Assembly (NCBI GenBank): GCA_034509925.1
Contig: CM067533.1
Span: 2,744,001 to 2,808,000, forward strand
Reading direction: 5' to 3'
Source of the DNA: Hirudinaria manillensis
Taxonomy: Eukaryota; Annelida; Clitellata; Hirudinida; Hirudinidae
DNA length: 64,000 nucleotides
The position numbers were made by a program, and so were the translations under genes. The notes below the pieces were generated by a model. It searched no databases and had not been told where the DNA came from. It was given only the letters and a program-made list of their open reading frames with translations. This document shows, piece after piece, positions 1 to 11,271 of the stretch; the first letter of the stretch is position 1, and the number at the start of each line of letters is the position of its first letter.

Positions 1-570
1 CAATTTTCCAGATAACGTTCGACTGAAGGTAGGTCGCTCTCAGATAAGTTTATCTTCGCAACCTTCGCCACCTGAGATCAATACGAAAATTAACTCAAAA
101 TAAAATCACTACGACGAGCCAGCCATACCAACTTTAGAGATGACTCGGCGCTTCAAGCCCAGAATCATAATTGTTCGGATCGCTGTATATTATTAAAGGG
201 TTTCTGAAACCATTGAAAACATCAGAGCAGAAAAATTGCGATAAAACAAGACAATTTTTATTAAGGGCATGTTTTAAGTTGCAAACAAAGATTGGGTTAT
301 TTTCGGCCAAAGTAATTAAAGATGTTCTAATTATAAACCATTAAGCATAGTATAATTATAAATAAATGATTTCTAGAGTCTTAAACCCGCTGTTAATAAT
401 ATTCGTAACTTTTATTAAATGGAGATCACTGCAAAATAGTTTTCTAAAATTAGAAAAAAAACTCAATAAAAATAATATGAAATATTTTGCAAAGCAAATA
501 GAAAATATTATTACAACACAATCCTTTTTGTGGTCTCTCGAAGGTTTCACATTGAATTTTGACACCGGCG
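1..570. other. AT-rich upstream region, no gene recognised
   Basis: I see no supported coding exon here. The short open frames on both strands at 356-641 are AT-rich and match no family. The stretch presumably holds the promoter and 5' UTR of the GrpE gene that starts at 571, but no clear TATA box or initiator could be singled out. Confidence 0.5.
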
Positions 571-1587
571 ATGGCGATGTGCATGCGTAACTTGTGCTGC
601 TCTTTAAAGACAGCTTTTAAATGTGTTTCATCGAAAAACATAAGTCCCAGATATGTAGCAAGGTGAGCTTCTTGTAATACCTATTCAATAACTTTTGAGA
701 CTAGTTGATGGGTTACTAGGCCATTCCAGTTTGTCTTCTATCTGTGGTTGCATCAGTCTATCAACATGGGAATAATTTATTCTTATCACATTTTTGTTGT
801 TTATATGATTTATTTAGTTTGTAGTATAGTTTTGTTTCACGGTATAGTAAGGACATCAATATTAGTGCTTATCTATTTATGGCTTAAAGGACGTTTTCGA
901 CGACAAACTCTGACGCAACTGGTCGACAGCCTCCTCACGCAAATGAGAAGACCGAGAATGAGGCAATGGAAAAGAAAGAAATAAACTATGATGAACTAAT
1001 TGAAGAGAAAAACAAGCTGTCTGATAAAGTTTTGGAACTGGAGGTAAATTTATCTTACAATACTAATTTTTGAATAAATAGGCATTAGAAAATGTATCAT
1101 GATACATATAGCATTGGTCCAACTGCAGGATAAATACAAAAGAGCTCTGGCCGAGACTGAAAGTGTAAGGCAGAGGTTCAGAAACGAGGTGGAAGAGGCA
1201 AAGATCTTTGGAATTCGAAGCTTTTGCAAGGATCTCCTTCCAGTTGCTGATGTCCTTACAAAAATAAATTCGGTCGTCACAGATGAGGCATCACAGAAGA
1301 AAGATGCTGTTGCCCTTCTGAAGAGTATGCAGGAAGGCATTAAAAGCTTTGAGGCTCAACTGCAGCAGGTGTTCAAACGACACGGTCTCGTCAGGATCAC
1401 TCCTGTGGAAGGCGAAAAATTTGACCCCAAACTTCATCAATCTCTCTTCGAGGTTTCACTCCCAAAGACCGAAGAAGTTTCTGGAAAAGCAGCACCTACG
1501 TCTGGAAGTATCGTGGCAGTAACCGAATGTGGTTACAAGCTCCATGAGGAGACAATAAGGCCTGCTCGTGTAGGAATTTATGAGTAG
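571..1587 (+). CDS. GRPEL1: Mitochondrial GrpE co-chaperone (GRPEL1-like), 3 exons
   Basis: This is the nucleotide-exchange factor for mitochondrial Hsp70 in the matrix, where it releases ADP during protein import and folding. Exons are 571-662, 890-1043 and 1129-1587; phases join exactly to give 234 residues, the usual family length. Exon 1 encodes an Arg/Lys/Ser-rich N-terminus (MAMCMRNLCCSLKTAFK...) typical of a mitochondrial presequence. Exon 2 gives an acidic coiled-coil lead-in. Exon 3 carries the GrpE core: DKYKRALAETESVRQRF, then GIRSFCKDLLPVADVL, a KHG/RHGL-type beta entry (FKRHGLVRITP), FDPKLHQSLFEV, and the terminal GYKLHEETIRPARVGI. Donors GTGAGC and GTAAAT are good; the acceptor at 1128 (CTGCAG) was chosen because it alone keeps frame with exon 2. 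The first exon is assigned on presequence character and phase, so it is less certain than exons 2 and 3. Confidence 0.9.
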
Positions 1588-1593
1588 AATAAA
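1588..1593 (+). terminator. Polyadenylation signal of GrpE gene
   Basis: AATAAA lies immediately after the GrpE stop codon, implying a very short 3' UTR. Confidence 0.6.
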
Positions 1594-2371
1594 GGTTTTG
1601 CAATTTTTGTTAGTGACTTTGCCCCTCTGGAACTGTAATTGTCTACTGGGATTAAAAAATGTATTCTTGGAATATATGTCAATTCCTTGAGCTTCAATTA
1701 GTTGATGTTTATCATCTATCATTTATCGATGTGTTTCTTGAAGCATTATGGGAATTGATTAAGATTCACTGTTGTGTTTTCTTTCTATTGGTTGAGGGCC
1801 GTCGGGTCGGAGACGCACTTAGAATGCAGTCGGGGGACATGGATATTTTTCCAAAAAGCTTAGTAATTAAAAATTGCTAGTAAACTGTATCCAACAGTTA
1901 TATTTTCTATTCAATTTTATTATGGTGTGGTGTCAAACACCATAGGGTCCGCTGGAGCTTCGTGTACCCAGCGCTCTGTGCCAAAAATTCGTACGTGGTA
2001 AAGGTGTGCCACTCTGGAATGGCTGCTCCCAGTTATTACGATAAATTTTGAAGTTCTATCGCAGTGAATTTGAAAAAAACCCTCTGTTTGTGCGAAGCAG
2101 AATTGGTATTTGATAAAATTTTGCATGAAGAATATATAGTCATTTTAAATTAAATTCCCTATAAGAAACTCAATTTATCTGGTTCCCGGTAACATATGGT
2201 GAGTGACTGTTTACAAATAGCGAGTTTCCTTTTGCGGAGCGGAGCATAACAGGAGCATTAGGGGATCGGTCCGAGTTTGAGTGAAATCACGATTTATTCG
2301 AGTCTTTCGTACTATATGTTAACTTCACTTTCATCTTAAACTCCGTAGGATTTCTGTGCCAATAATTTAAT
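1594..2371. other. Intergenic, GrpE to syntaxin-5
   Basis: There is no recognised gene. A 68-codon minus-strand open frame (1920-2126) in a locally GC-richer patch matches nothing I know. The last part must contain the syntaxin promoter and 5' UTR. Confidence 0.4.
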
Positions 2372-4971
2372 ATGCTGACGAGGCGACGTGTGCCCTTCGG
2401 AACCGCAGATGATAACTTTCTCAATGGATTAAATCCGCCTTTCAATGATGCAAACTTTCATTTGGATAGTAGAGTTAGACCCTCCTCAGCCAAAGATTGC
2501 AACAGAATATCCCTTCAGGACCGTACCGTTGAGTTCCTGTCGGCCATCAGATATGCTCAAACAATAAATGTAAATATCCTTAAATTATCTCATATGATCA
2601 CTTAATTTCATTGCCTTGATTCATTTCATTGATTATGAAGATGTTCTTATTTTTATAGTTCTCTAGTAATAAATGCTACTAGTGCTGAAATCTGTATGAG
2701 GCCTATCCTAATTGTTGCTTCATTTTCAGCCAAGATATAATTCAGCTCCAAAGCAGAAACCGCCACCAGACGAATTCCAAGTAATATCAAGGTGAAGAGT
2801 CACATTATCTTCCTTAAACAATTATAACCAAATGTTTAATATTACAAGTGATGTTAATTGATTCATAATTGTGTCACAACTAATAACCTCATTCTCAAAG
2901 TTGCTGTCATTCTTACATAATTCTTACAAAATATTGCCTGTCAAACATATGAAATGGATTGATTTACTAACTGGTTATTAATTAACTTCTAAGAAATTAA
3001 TCGACTGAATGGAGCACCTAACATATGTAAAATTAGGGATGTTATGATATGGGTCTTATATATAAGAAGTTTTTTAAATGATAAACTCTTAAAAAAATTT
3101 GAAAGTAACTGTGGTGATATAATAACAGAACTACTTTTCATCAATATTTTTTAAACTTAATTTGTATTTAGCAAAATTGGCAAAGATATCAGCAGTACTT
3201 TTGAAAAATTAGAGTCCTTGAATCTCAGTGAGTGCGAGTTAATTAATTTCATTTCGTTTTATTCCATTTATCTAACATTATGCAATTAATCTTGTCTGTC
3301 TTTCGTAGACTTTATTTAGCAGGGATATTTCTAATGAATTAATCAATTTTCAAATCTTTAATCTAATAATTTTAAAACAAGCAGCTCCTTCGAAAAGGTT
3401 TCAGACACGTGTTTTAATTTCAGTCTTGAGCAAGAAACATGATGCTGAGAGCCAAGATGTTGCCAACCAATTGACAGAGATTATAAGGCAGGATCTGAAT
3501 GTGTTAAACAAACAGATCGCTCAGTTGCAACAGGTAAAGTACTGTAAAATATACCTCTATATAATTTTATTATTATTACATAATGTTATTATATAATTTC
3601 ATTACTGTTATTATTATGCAATTTTATTATTTTACACCTGTTTGACATTAATGCATTACATTTTTATGACATCCAGTTCTTAAGACATCAGATGTTCAAC
3701 AGGCAAAGAATGGCTCACTCCAATTCTGTCATTGTTGCGATGCAGGTAATTTCTTTTTCACGAGTCTGTATTTTGTTTTATGATGACGACGATGATGATG
3801 ATGACGACGACGATGACAATGACGTTGAACATGCAATGGCAGTTATAAATGCTTGCCAACGTCTGCAGATGAAATAGATTTTGTTCGGACACTTTTTCCT
3901 ATGGATTTGTTCGAGTTGTTGCAAGCAGACGATTTCATTTTCAGTCAAAACTCGTGAGAATGACAACGGATTTCAAAGTCATCCTTGAATTGAGACAGCG
4001 GGTTTGAAATCTGAGCCAATTTTTTTATTATTATTAAATTTCCAAATGCTTTAATTTTACAATGAAAATATAAAATCACAGTGTGTGTTAAATTATAATT
4101 ATGAATTTTCATTATAAAAATATGACAGTATCAATTGATATTGAACCTAAATGTAGATTATATTCAACTAGAATGTCAGGAACTCACTTAGGACAAACTC
4201 ACAGCAGAACATTCCAGGTATTAAGCAATGTGTCCCGATAATGTTACTTTTGATGAGTTCATTTGCAATTTTCCAATGTAAGAATGTCCAAAACAATTGC
4301 GATGTTGTTGCTTTAGGATACCAATCAAGCAGTTGGAAAGATGCCTCTAATGACACATACAACAATCAGAGTGTCATGCAACCTCGTAGTCAGAGACCAG
4401 TTCAATCCAACTATCCATCACCACCACCACCACCACAACATCATCAACAACAGCAACAACAACCACAACAATCTTCTTTGTACAACCGTCCACTGGAACA
4501 GACCTTCACTGCTCAACAACCCTATCCTATCCAAAGCAACCCGGTGTTCCACTCTCGTGACGAACATGGGCACCAAAGAGGAGGAGGAGGAGGAGGAGGA
4601 GGAGGATACCAACAGAGTCAAGCACTGAGGCAGAGATACGTCCAAGAGGACAGATCGAAAGATGAAATGGTGGAGATCGAGCAGACCATTGTGGAGCTCG
4701 GTGGAATATTCCAGCAACTCACCACGATGGTTCACGAGCAGGGGGAGATGGTGCAAAGGTCAGTTGAACATGGCAGCATGGATTGTGGACTTTAAGCTTT
4801 AGCTTGTCTGTTGTATTTAGTGTGAAAGTGTTTATTGTAGTTATTAATCAAAATGCACTTTGTTACTTCACCTGCATTATGAATTAAATTATGAATTATT
4901 AACAAATTATAACCCAAAACTTAACGAACTCTCTCGACAAATCAATAGCAGTCTCAGAAGCAATCTATCCT

Positions 4972-5002
<31 letters not shown>

Positions 5003-5215
5003 TACCATATTAATAGCATCACGTTTCATAATTTTTCTTATTTTCATAATTTCAGAATAGATTCACACGTCGACAATGCCCACCTGAACATAGACTTGGC
5101 ACACACGGAACTTGTCAAGTATTTCAGGTCCATGGCCTCAATGAGAGGTCTCATGCTCAAGGTCTTTGCAGTCCTCCTCATCTTCATCGTCTTCTTTTTC
5201 TTCTGTTACCTGTGA
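2372..5215 (+). CDS. STX5: Syntaxin-5 (Golgi Qa-SNARE), 9 exons
   Basis: Syntaxin-5 is the Qa-SNARE for ER-to-Golgi and intra-Golgi fusion. Exons: 2372-2569, 2730-2791, 3172-3227, 3424-3533, 3677-3745, 3945-4001, 4192-4217, 4333-4758, 5056-5215, giving about 387 residues. The N-terminus has RRRVPFGTADDNF and DRTVEFLSAIRYAQ; the Habc region has IGKDISSTFEKLESLN, NQLTEIIRQDLNVLNKQIAQLQ and the family-diagnostic AHSNSVIVAMQSKLVRMTTDFK. The SNARE helix has EQTIVELGGIFQQLTTMVHEQ with the zero-layer glutamine, followed by HVDNAHLNIDLAHTELVKYF and a C-terminal hydrophobic anchor rich in Phe. Exon 8 carries an unusual Pro/His/Gln tract and a run of nine glycines not found in vertebrate STX5. The 26-base exon 7 and the start of exon 8 (acceptor at 4332) were chosen by phase and are the least certain part. 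Confidence 0.9.
4418..4615 (+). repeat. CAA/CAC and GGA low-complexity tracts inside syntaxin-5 exon 8
   Basis: Runs of CAC/CAA triplets (about 4418-4470) and GGA triplets (about 4579-4608) encode Pro/His/Gln-rich and poly-Gly stretches between the Habc region and the SNARE helix. Such trinucleotide tracts are likely length-polymorphic. Confidence 0.8.
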
Positions 5216-6737
5216 TGGAGAGATCGTTTCGACCACAGGCAGGTGGGTGTATGGCTGGGTCATCGAGTGCTGCCACCTCATCAAAGAGAGATCCTCATGA
5301 CAGACTTCAATCAGTGATTAACTCTGCCTTTGATTGTTCAGACACGGCGTGACATTATAGGGGGTCATCTTATGTGTAGTTGTTGAATTGTTAGCGTGCG
5401 TCGGATGAATTGAGCGCTTGAAGTGAGCCATTGCCACAGAAACAATCGACCTGCAAGTTCTGCCCGTAATATTTGGATTTTCGTTTGATTTAAAAAGAGA
5501 TAAAATTGTTTAAATTTAAATCATTTAAATTATCATCAGAAATTTTGCAAAGATTTATTAATTCGTGCTTCACTGAATGATTCTCAAAGAAATTGTTTTA
5601 AATCGGACGAATAAAGTTGCCATCCGAGCCTGTCACTGCCATTGGCCATTAATCTAAATTAAGTCATTCCACAGTTTTGCTGCAATAACTTCCAAACAAA
5701 GTCGTGCAAATCAAGGATCAAACATTTGCATCTAATTGTATTAATAATTAATCTAATTTATTATTAACCTAATCATTATTAATGTATTAATAATTAGTCT
5801 AATTAACCGGTGACAATTGGTACATGTATTCCACAAGCAACAAGCTCTGGTCACCACAGCACCATAGGAATTCTCTTCTTAATAGTGAATGTTTTTTTCA
5901 ATGTCTTCCATGAACATTTGAATTTCAGAACAAATGGCACAAAAGTATAAAAAGGTGGCTTGTTGGATCTGTTTTATTTATTAAATATATATACATTATA
6001 TATAACTATACACGATATATTTTTGTCAAACATTTGTGTCTCATTTTTCAGATTAATTAAAAAAATTTCAAAAAAAGAAGACGAATCTGTGTCTTTTCAT
6101 TGCCAGTCCTTTTCGGGTAATCGAGTCGGTGCTCGTCGGGTTTAAATTATTATTTAAATTATTTTAATCTGCAAATAAATCGTGAGCAAAACAAAAACGT
6201 TCGCGATTCAAAAACATGTGACGGGTCAATCAGTGATGAGATGCCATTTTGGAAGAAATATGCAAATAGTTTGAAATCGGTACGTCAGTCAGTGCTTGAA
6301 AGAAGCACGAGTCATTGACATGGATGTCGGTTCCCTGACGGCGTTTTAAATTCTAAATAAAATTATGCATTTGACTTAAATATAATTTATATTATTTGTG
6401 AGATCTTCTCCAACTTATTATAAAAAAGTTTGAATTTTCAGTTATGAAAATCATAAAATTAAGCAAATATATGAAATAATAATAATAATATGTCAAGATA
6501 TAATAAGAATCATTATATGATCCAGTTTCTTATTTAAGACAAAAATTTGGTTTATTTCCAAAGATTCACTGGCATCAATTATTGTTTAGGTGGATCCAAT
6601 CACCTTATTAATTTCAGAAATGTTTTTGGGCTGATCTTCTAGCAAAATCAAGCACTGGACATACATTGATGACCATATTTTAAACAAAAACAAGCTATCA
6701 ATAATATTTACATTTTGTCGTTAACACGGTTGTAATT
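5216..6737. other. Intergenic, no gene recognised
   Basis: The first few hundred bases are the probable syntaxin-5 3' UTR. The rest is AT-rich with short ATTAAT/AATAAT repeats, for example 5735-5800 and 6477-6490. No exon with protein similarity was seen on either strand. Confidence 0.5.
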
Positions 6738-7484
6738 CTATTCTAACATGACCTGGTTATCAACGGAAATATCTGGCGATACAGTATGAGGAGTCCAGTT
6801 GTCACTCTTGTGAATATTTTGATTACACTTTGACTTTTGGAGGAAAGAAGCTTCAAACTCCTCTTCGATGGAGTGTACCACTTCTAGAAGTTGTCTTTTA
6901 AGTTTTCTTTTCAAGCCAGGATCACATATTTTTCTTATCTCGGCCGTAAGCATCTTGCCAAACAAGTCGTCTTCGTCGTCGGGCATGATAAGAGAATTGC
7001 CTGGCGATACTTTTGGTCTAAAATAATCTGATATTGATAACATGGTCTTTTCTTTTCCATTTTCCACCTTTCTGGTAGGAATTAATTGTCCAAAGCTTGG
7101 AGTCTGCCTGCTGTTGTTAATGAAACTTTCCACTTCCTCGATATCATGAGATTCCACAAGGCTTTCAATATTAACTTGAGCAGAATCAAACATATTCATC
7201 TGGATGCCATGCTTCTTTTCCTCTAGAGCCTTTTGCTTCAACTGTGCATATTGATCGAACAGAAGTTTGTGGTGCCTCTTAAGGTGTCTAAATTAAAACA
7301 TCTCTTTCAGTAAATGTAAGTGCTTTCAAGTTATATTTAATATAATTCACCTGACAAATCCTGATGTTGTACCCATCTTCTCACGTATGATAGTCTTGCA
7401 GAGATTGCACTCAGCCCTGTGTTTTCCATCTTGCACATTATATTTACTAAAAGCGAATTTAACAATAACTGGTAAACTGGGCAT
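6738..7484 (-). CDS. Small BED-type zinc-finger protein, 2 exons
   Basis: Exon 1 is 7351-7484 and exon 2 is 6738-7287, read on the minus strand, giving 227 residues. The N-terminus is a single BED finger: aromatic F10/F12/Y15, then C26-x2-C29 (AECNLCKTII), a short spacer, and HLKRHH with H46 and H50/H51 as the zinc-binding histidines. The finger is split by the intron between VR and HLKRHH. The rest is charged and largely disordered, followed by a conserved-looking helix (IRKICDPGLKRKLKRQLL, then an SIEEEFEA stretch) that may be a dimer or partner-binding segment. BED fingers bind DNA and often descend from hAT-type transposases, but no transposase catalytic domain is present here, so this looks like a host gene. 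Its targets cannot be inferred. Start chosen at the first Met with the finger intact. Confidence 0.75.
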
Positions 7485-8210
7485 TTTGGCAAGTCGACTA
7501 AACCCCCTGTTACTATTGCCTGGCGTAACTATGTAATTTAAATTTGGCGGGCCTAATTTCTTGTTAGATTTAAATAAAAACTTTAATCAGCTTAAGACCT
7601 TTTCAGAAAAAACACTCTCCGATAGCACAATCATGCAAGTTTTATTGTCAAAAAAACCCCTATTTTTGTTTACATCACGGACCAAAGATGTAGACTTAAA
7701 AACAAACTTTGGAGATGAAATTATTAATTTCACCACAATTCATTGAAAGCTGATGTTGCGAAATGTTGACAAATATTCCAATAAAAAATTAAGGAGTGGG
7801 GAAATAAAACCAATAGAAAATTCATCCCGAAAGGATCAAAATGTAAAAAAACATTCGCATATTGACTACAAAAGGCTAATTGGATTGAAGCTAAGTATTT
7901 TGCATGCTGGTATGGTGGCTTAGCGAGGATGTTTGGGATCCAGGGCAAATCCCCAAATTTGCGCTCCTGATAATCGGCTGCCTGTCCCATTGTTCCATAG
8001 CATACAGAGGTATCGTCCAATCGCAAACGTCAGTGCACAGTCTTTCCTTATCAACATTAGCAGCATGAAAGACATCAAAATCTTCATTCCTAAGAAGAGT
8101 TTGTGTAGAAGTTTTCAATTAAATCGCCTAAGCAGCAGACTGCAGACACGACTGTAATCCAGTCAACGTCTATACAACAGACATTGGCCAAATGGCATCG
8201 TTTGTATTGC
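7485..8210. other. Intergenic, mostly non-coding
   Basis: Short open frames exist on both strands (for example minus 7891-8118) but none shows a recognisable domain. The minus-strand piece near 8000-8060 could be decayed coding sequence linked to the candidate exon at 8216-8383. Confidence 0.35.
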
Positions 8211-8215
8211 CTTAC

Positions 8216-8383
8216 TTAAAATAAGTGTCCATTCCAGTCTGATGCCGAAATAATATCTCCAGAAGGCCCACAGATGTAGTCAAAGTAAATTATGAATGTA
8301 TAAATGCCAATTAACATGACTGGACTAAAGAAACCGAAAGCATATCGTATTAAAGGCTGGTATCGTGTAGGTTTAGCATGATT
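8216..8383 (-). pseudogene. Possible remnant exon of a multi-pass membrane transporter
   Basis: A minus-strand open stretch reads as a basic/aromatic lead-in (TRYQPLIRYAFGFFSP) and a hydrophobic helix (VMLIGIYTFIIYFDYICGP), ending in a stop just before a GTAAG that could have been a splice donor. The pattern of an aromatic, basic segment, an F-x-SP turn and a membrane helix is reminiscent of TM11 of SLC6-type transporters. No further exons were found upstream, and the downstream sequence is broken in all frames. I treat it as a possible gene fragment; it could also be chance. Confidence 0.25.
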
Positions 8384-8399
8384 ATTATTATTTGTATCC

Positions 8400-11271
8400 C
8401 ATGCGATTCAAACGTTAAATAATTTTTGTTATGCATAATTTTCCAGCTCTAGAATGTTTTACTCTTAATTTTTACAACAATAATAACAAGCTAATTTGCC
8501 TTTTACTTAAAGCTTTAATCGCGATGATATGTAATGATAAACAAACGTAAGACTATTTATCCTTTTATTATGAAAAATGTTTCAGCTTTTTTAAAAAACA
8601 CCACTGCTAGAGTAAATGCTAGTGATCAAATATTTAATGAAAGCTATCACAGCGGCTCCCTGGGTCTGTTGAGGCTCGTTGTTTGTTGAAGCTGAGTGGT
8701 CTCAGTCGCTTAACAAGTTGCAAGTTTTCTGTTATTGTTACGTTAAGAGATTACTTCTAGTCTTTTATCTGCAAATATTGGCAACGTTTCGCAATTTCTA
8801 CCACAGTGATTGAGAATAACGATAACGATGAAAAGTTAATATCAACTCACGTACCGTGATATATTATATATCTGAATGCATTATATCCCATGAATGCATT
8901 ATAAGTCATGTCATAAGTACGTATTTTACGTAATGAACGACATTTCACAATAACGATTTTATTTTTTTTATAAACGTTAAAGGTTGACCAAACGGGCATC
9001 GTTCGTTGTTCTGATTAAAAAAAAAAAGAAAACAAAACATGAAATTGAAAGGGCTCTCGCCTCCTGCCATTTCTTATCATTTTTTCACGATCATGTTCTG
9101 TTAGTAAATTGGTAATTTATATGAATAATAGGGAAATAATTAATTAACCATTTCCGTTGAATGTCAAATGAATGCCATCGGTTGACTTGCTGCTGAAGGC
9201 CGCGACGATCAATTTCTTGTTCGTTTAAAACATTCGTTAAGAATTGCATTAAGAATTTTTATTTAGTGTTTTTAGATGAATTTTCAGACTTTAAATCAGG
9301 AATTGAAATGCACAATTACATACCGCGAGATATCTTAGAATCTTATGATGGTTCATAGACCAATATTATATTATTATGAATATAATGTAATTTTATTTCG
9401 CTAAAATAAAATTTGTAAGAAATTAAGAAAAAAGTAATAATTAAGAAGTAATGAGGATTTTGTCATCACCACCATTGAGAAATATGACAGAATCGCTAGA
9501 TGTCTTTAATTTTAGTCTTTTATTCATTCGCTCACTCAATGCCACTCATTTAGAAATTAAAAATCTTTCATTTTTATGAAATACTACTTAAAAAAAGCAT
9601 AATTAACCAATGAATTATTCCAATCATCAAGTAAAATTATAGACATTTTATAGCAATCATTTCAAACTTTTTATTTATCAAAATCATTAATAATCAGGAG
9701 GAATTTTTTAAAAAGAAAACATAATCACAAATAATTCTTGTCTTCACGGCGATTACAATTTTAGCAACAATTATGCACTGATTATACAGAGTCGTGCAGG
9801 CAACAGGCCTTTATAAACGGTGGACTTTATAAGTTCTTTAACTGCCTCTTTAAGAACTCCACTAGTGCTGCAACTTTCTCGAAAATAAATAAGTGCTTTA
9901 AATTATTATTGCAATATTATTTGAAATAATTGATCATGAAAATATAGTCGGATATTGAATGAATTGGCTAGTTGAAGGAAGGTTTTGATAATAGTAAATT
10001 CAGGAGGTACTGGTAGGAATTTTGATTTCTCATTGTGCATTCAACATTAGAGATGGTTGTGAGTTCAACCGATCAATCATTCAATGAAAGGTTTTTAGCA
10101 ACTGATCTTAATTCTAGAAAAGTAACTTCCTGGACAAGGATAAATTGGGTTGTCAGCAGTAACAAGTAGACACTATTGGAAGACGTATTAAGTGTTAGCT
10201 TTAGAATTATAAATTCAAATTTTGATTTCAATATTTCACGTTTACATCCTCCTCATGATAATCACAGAATGCTGACTTCCCATTCATTACAAGTTTGCGT
10301 TGATAAAATGATTCTAGAACCTCAAATTGAATTGATTTCTCTTCAGTAAAAGTGCAAAATTATTTTACGTAGTGTTTTTTAACTGAAGACATCGATTTGG
10401 AATACAAAATTTTCTATATTTCTCATGCAATCGTTCATGTCGATGTCGAAATACGGTCATGTCGAACGAAAAAAAAAAACCCTTTTTCATAATTACTTTT
10501 GAATAAATGCTCATGTTTTCAATTGAAGAGAGCAAGGGACAGAACAAGCGACATTCACTTTTGAAATGAAGGACGCAATTCAGGTATGATGCCAATAAAC
10601 AATGCCAGATATTTACTTTTTGCCTCCATGACTCTTATGCTTACTTAATGTCAATAAAAATTAGCTTGCCCATGTGATAATTTGGGGAGGAGATTGATTG
10701 GGAATGAATTATTACTTATAGAACGTTGTTTCAGATACCACTAGCTGCTTCAAACTCTTGCGCAGCAACGAAGTGGACAGGCGAGATCACTTTAGGAGAA
10801 CCTAAAAGTACTTTGTTATGTCATCGTTTAAAATTATGCAGCAATTGAAACCCTAAATTAATATTCAATCTTGGAATCGGCTAAAGTATTAAAATTTAAG
10901 CTGCATTGAAACGGTTGAGTTAATAAGTTACATAAGTAAAAATAATATGGCCGGATTTAGGATTTCGGAACATCCCTAATAAAGTTACTTAGTTCATAAT
11001 GGTTTTACTTTACTAGAGAAATGCTATTGCCGTGCTGGATTTTAACTTTAATCAGAAAATTTGGAATCAAACCATTTATTTTCACGAAATAATTGATGTG
11101 ACACCATTAGACTATCATACATATAAGTTAACTTTTTGTAAGTAAACACCAGTATCGAAAACATATCATATGATCTCTCACGTTTCCCTCATATAATTAA
11201 ATGAGTGGCCTGGCATCACAGGATTTTAAGCCAAACGGCTCTTTTACTGAAACTTAATTCGTTTAGCCATC
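8400..11271. other. Large AT-rich intergenic region
   Basis: I see no supported exon, RNA gene or mobile element over almost 2.9 kb. The end of this stretch must hold the promoter of transporter gene A. Confidence 0.5.

Noticed and set aside
3778-3830. Aspartate-coding GAT/GAC run and its serine-coding complement
   Set aside because: A simple trinucleotide repeat located in a syntaxin-5 intron, not a gene.
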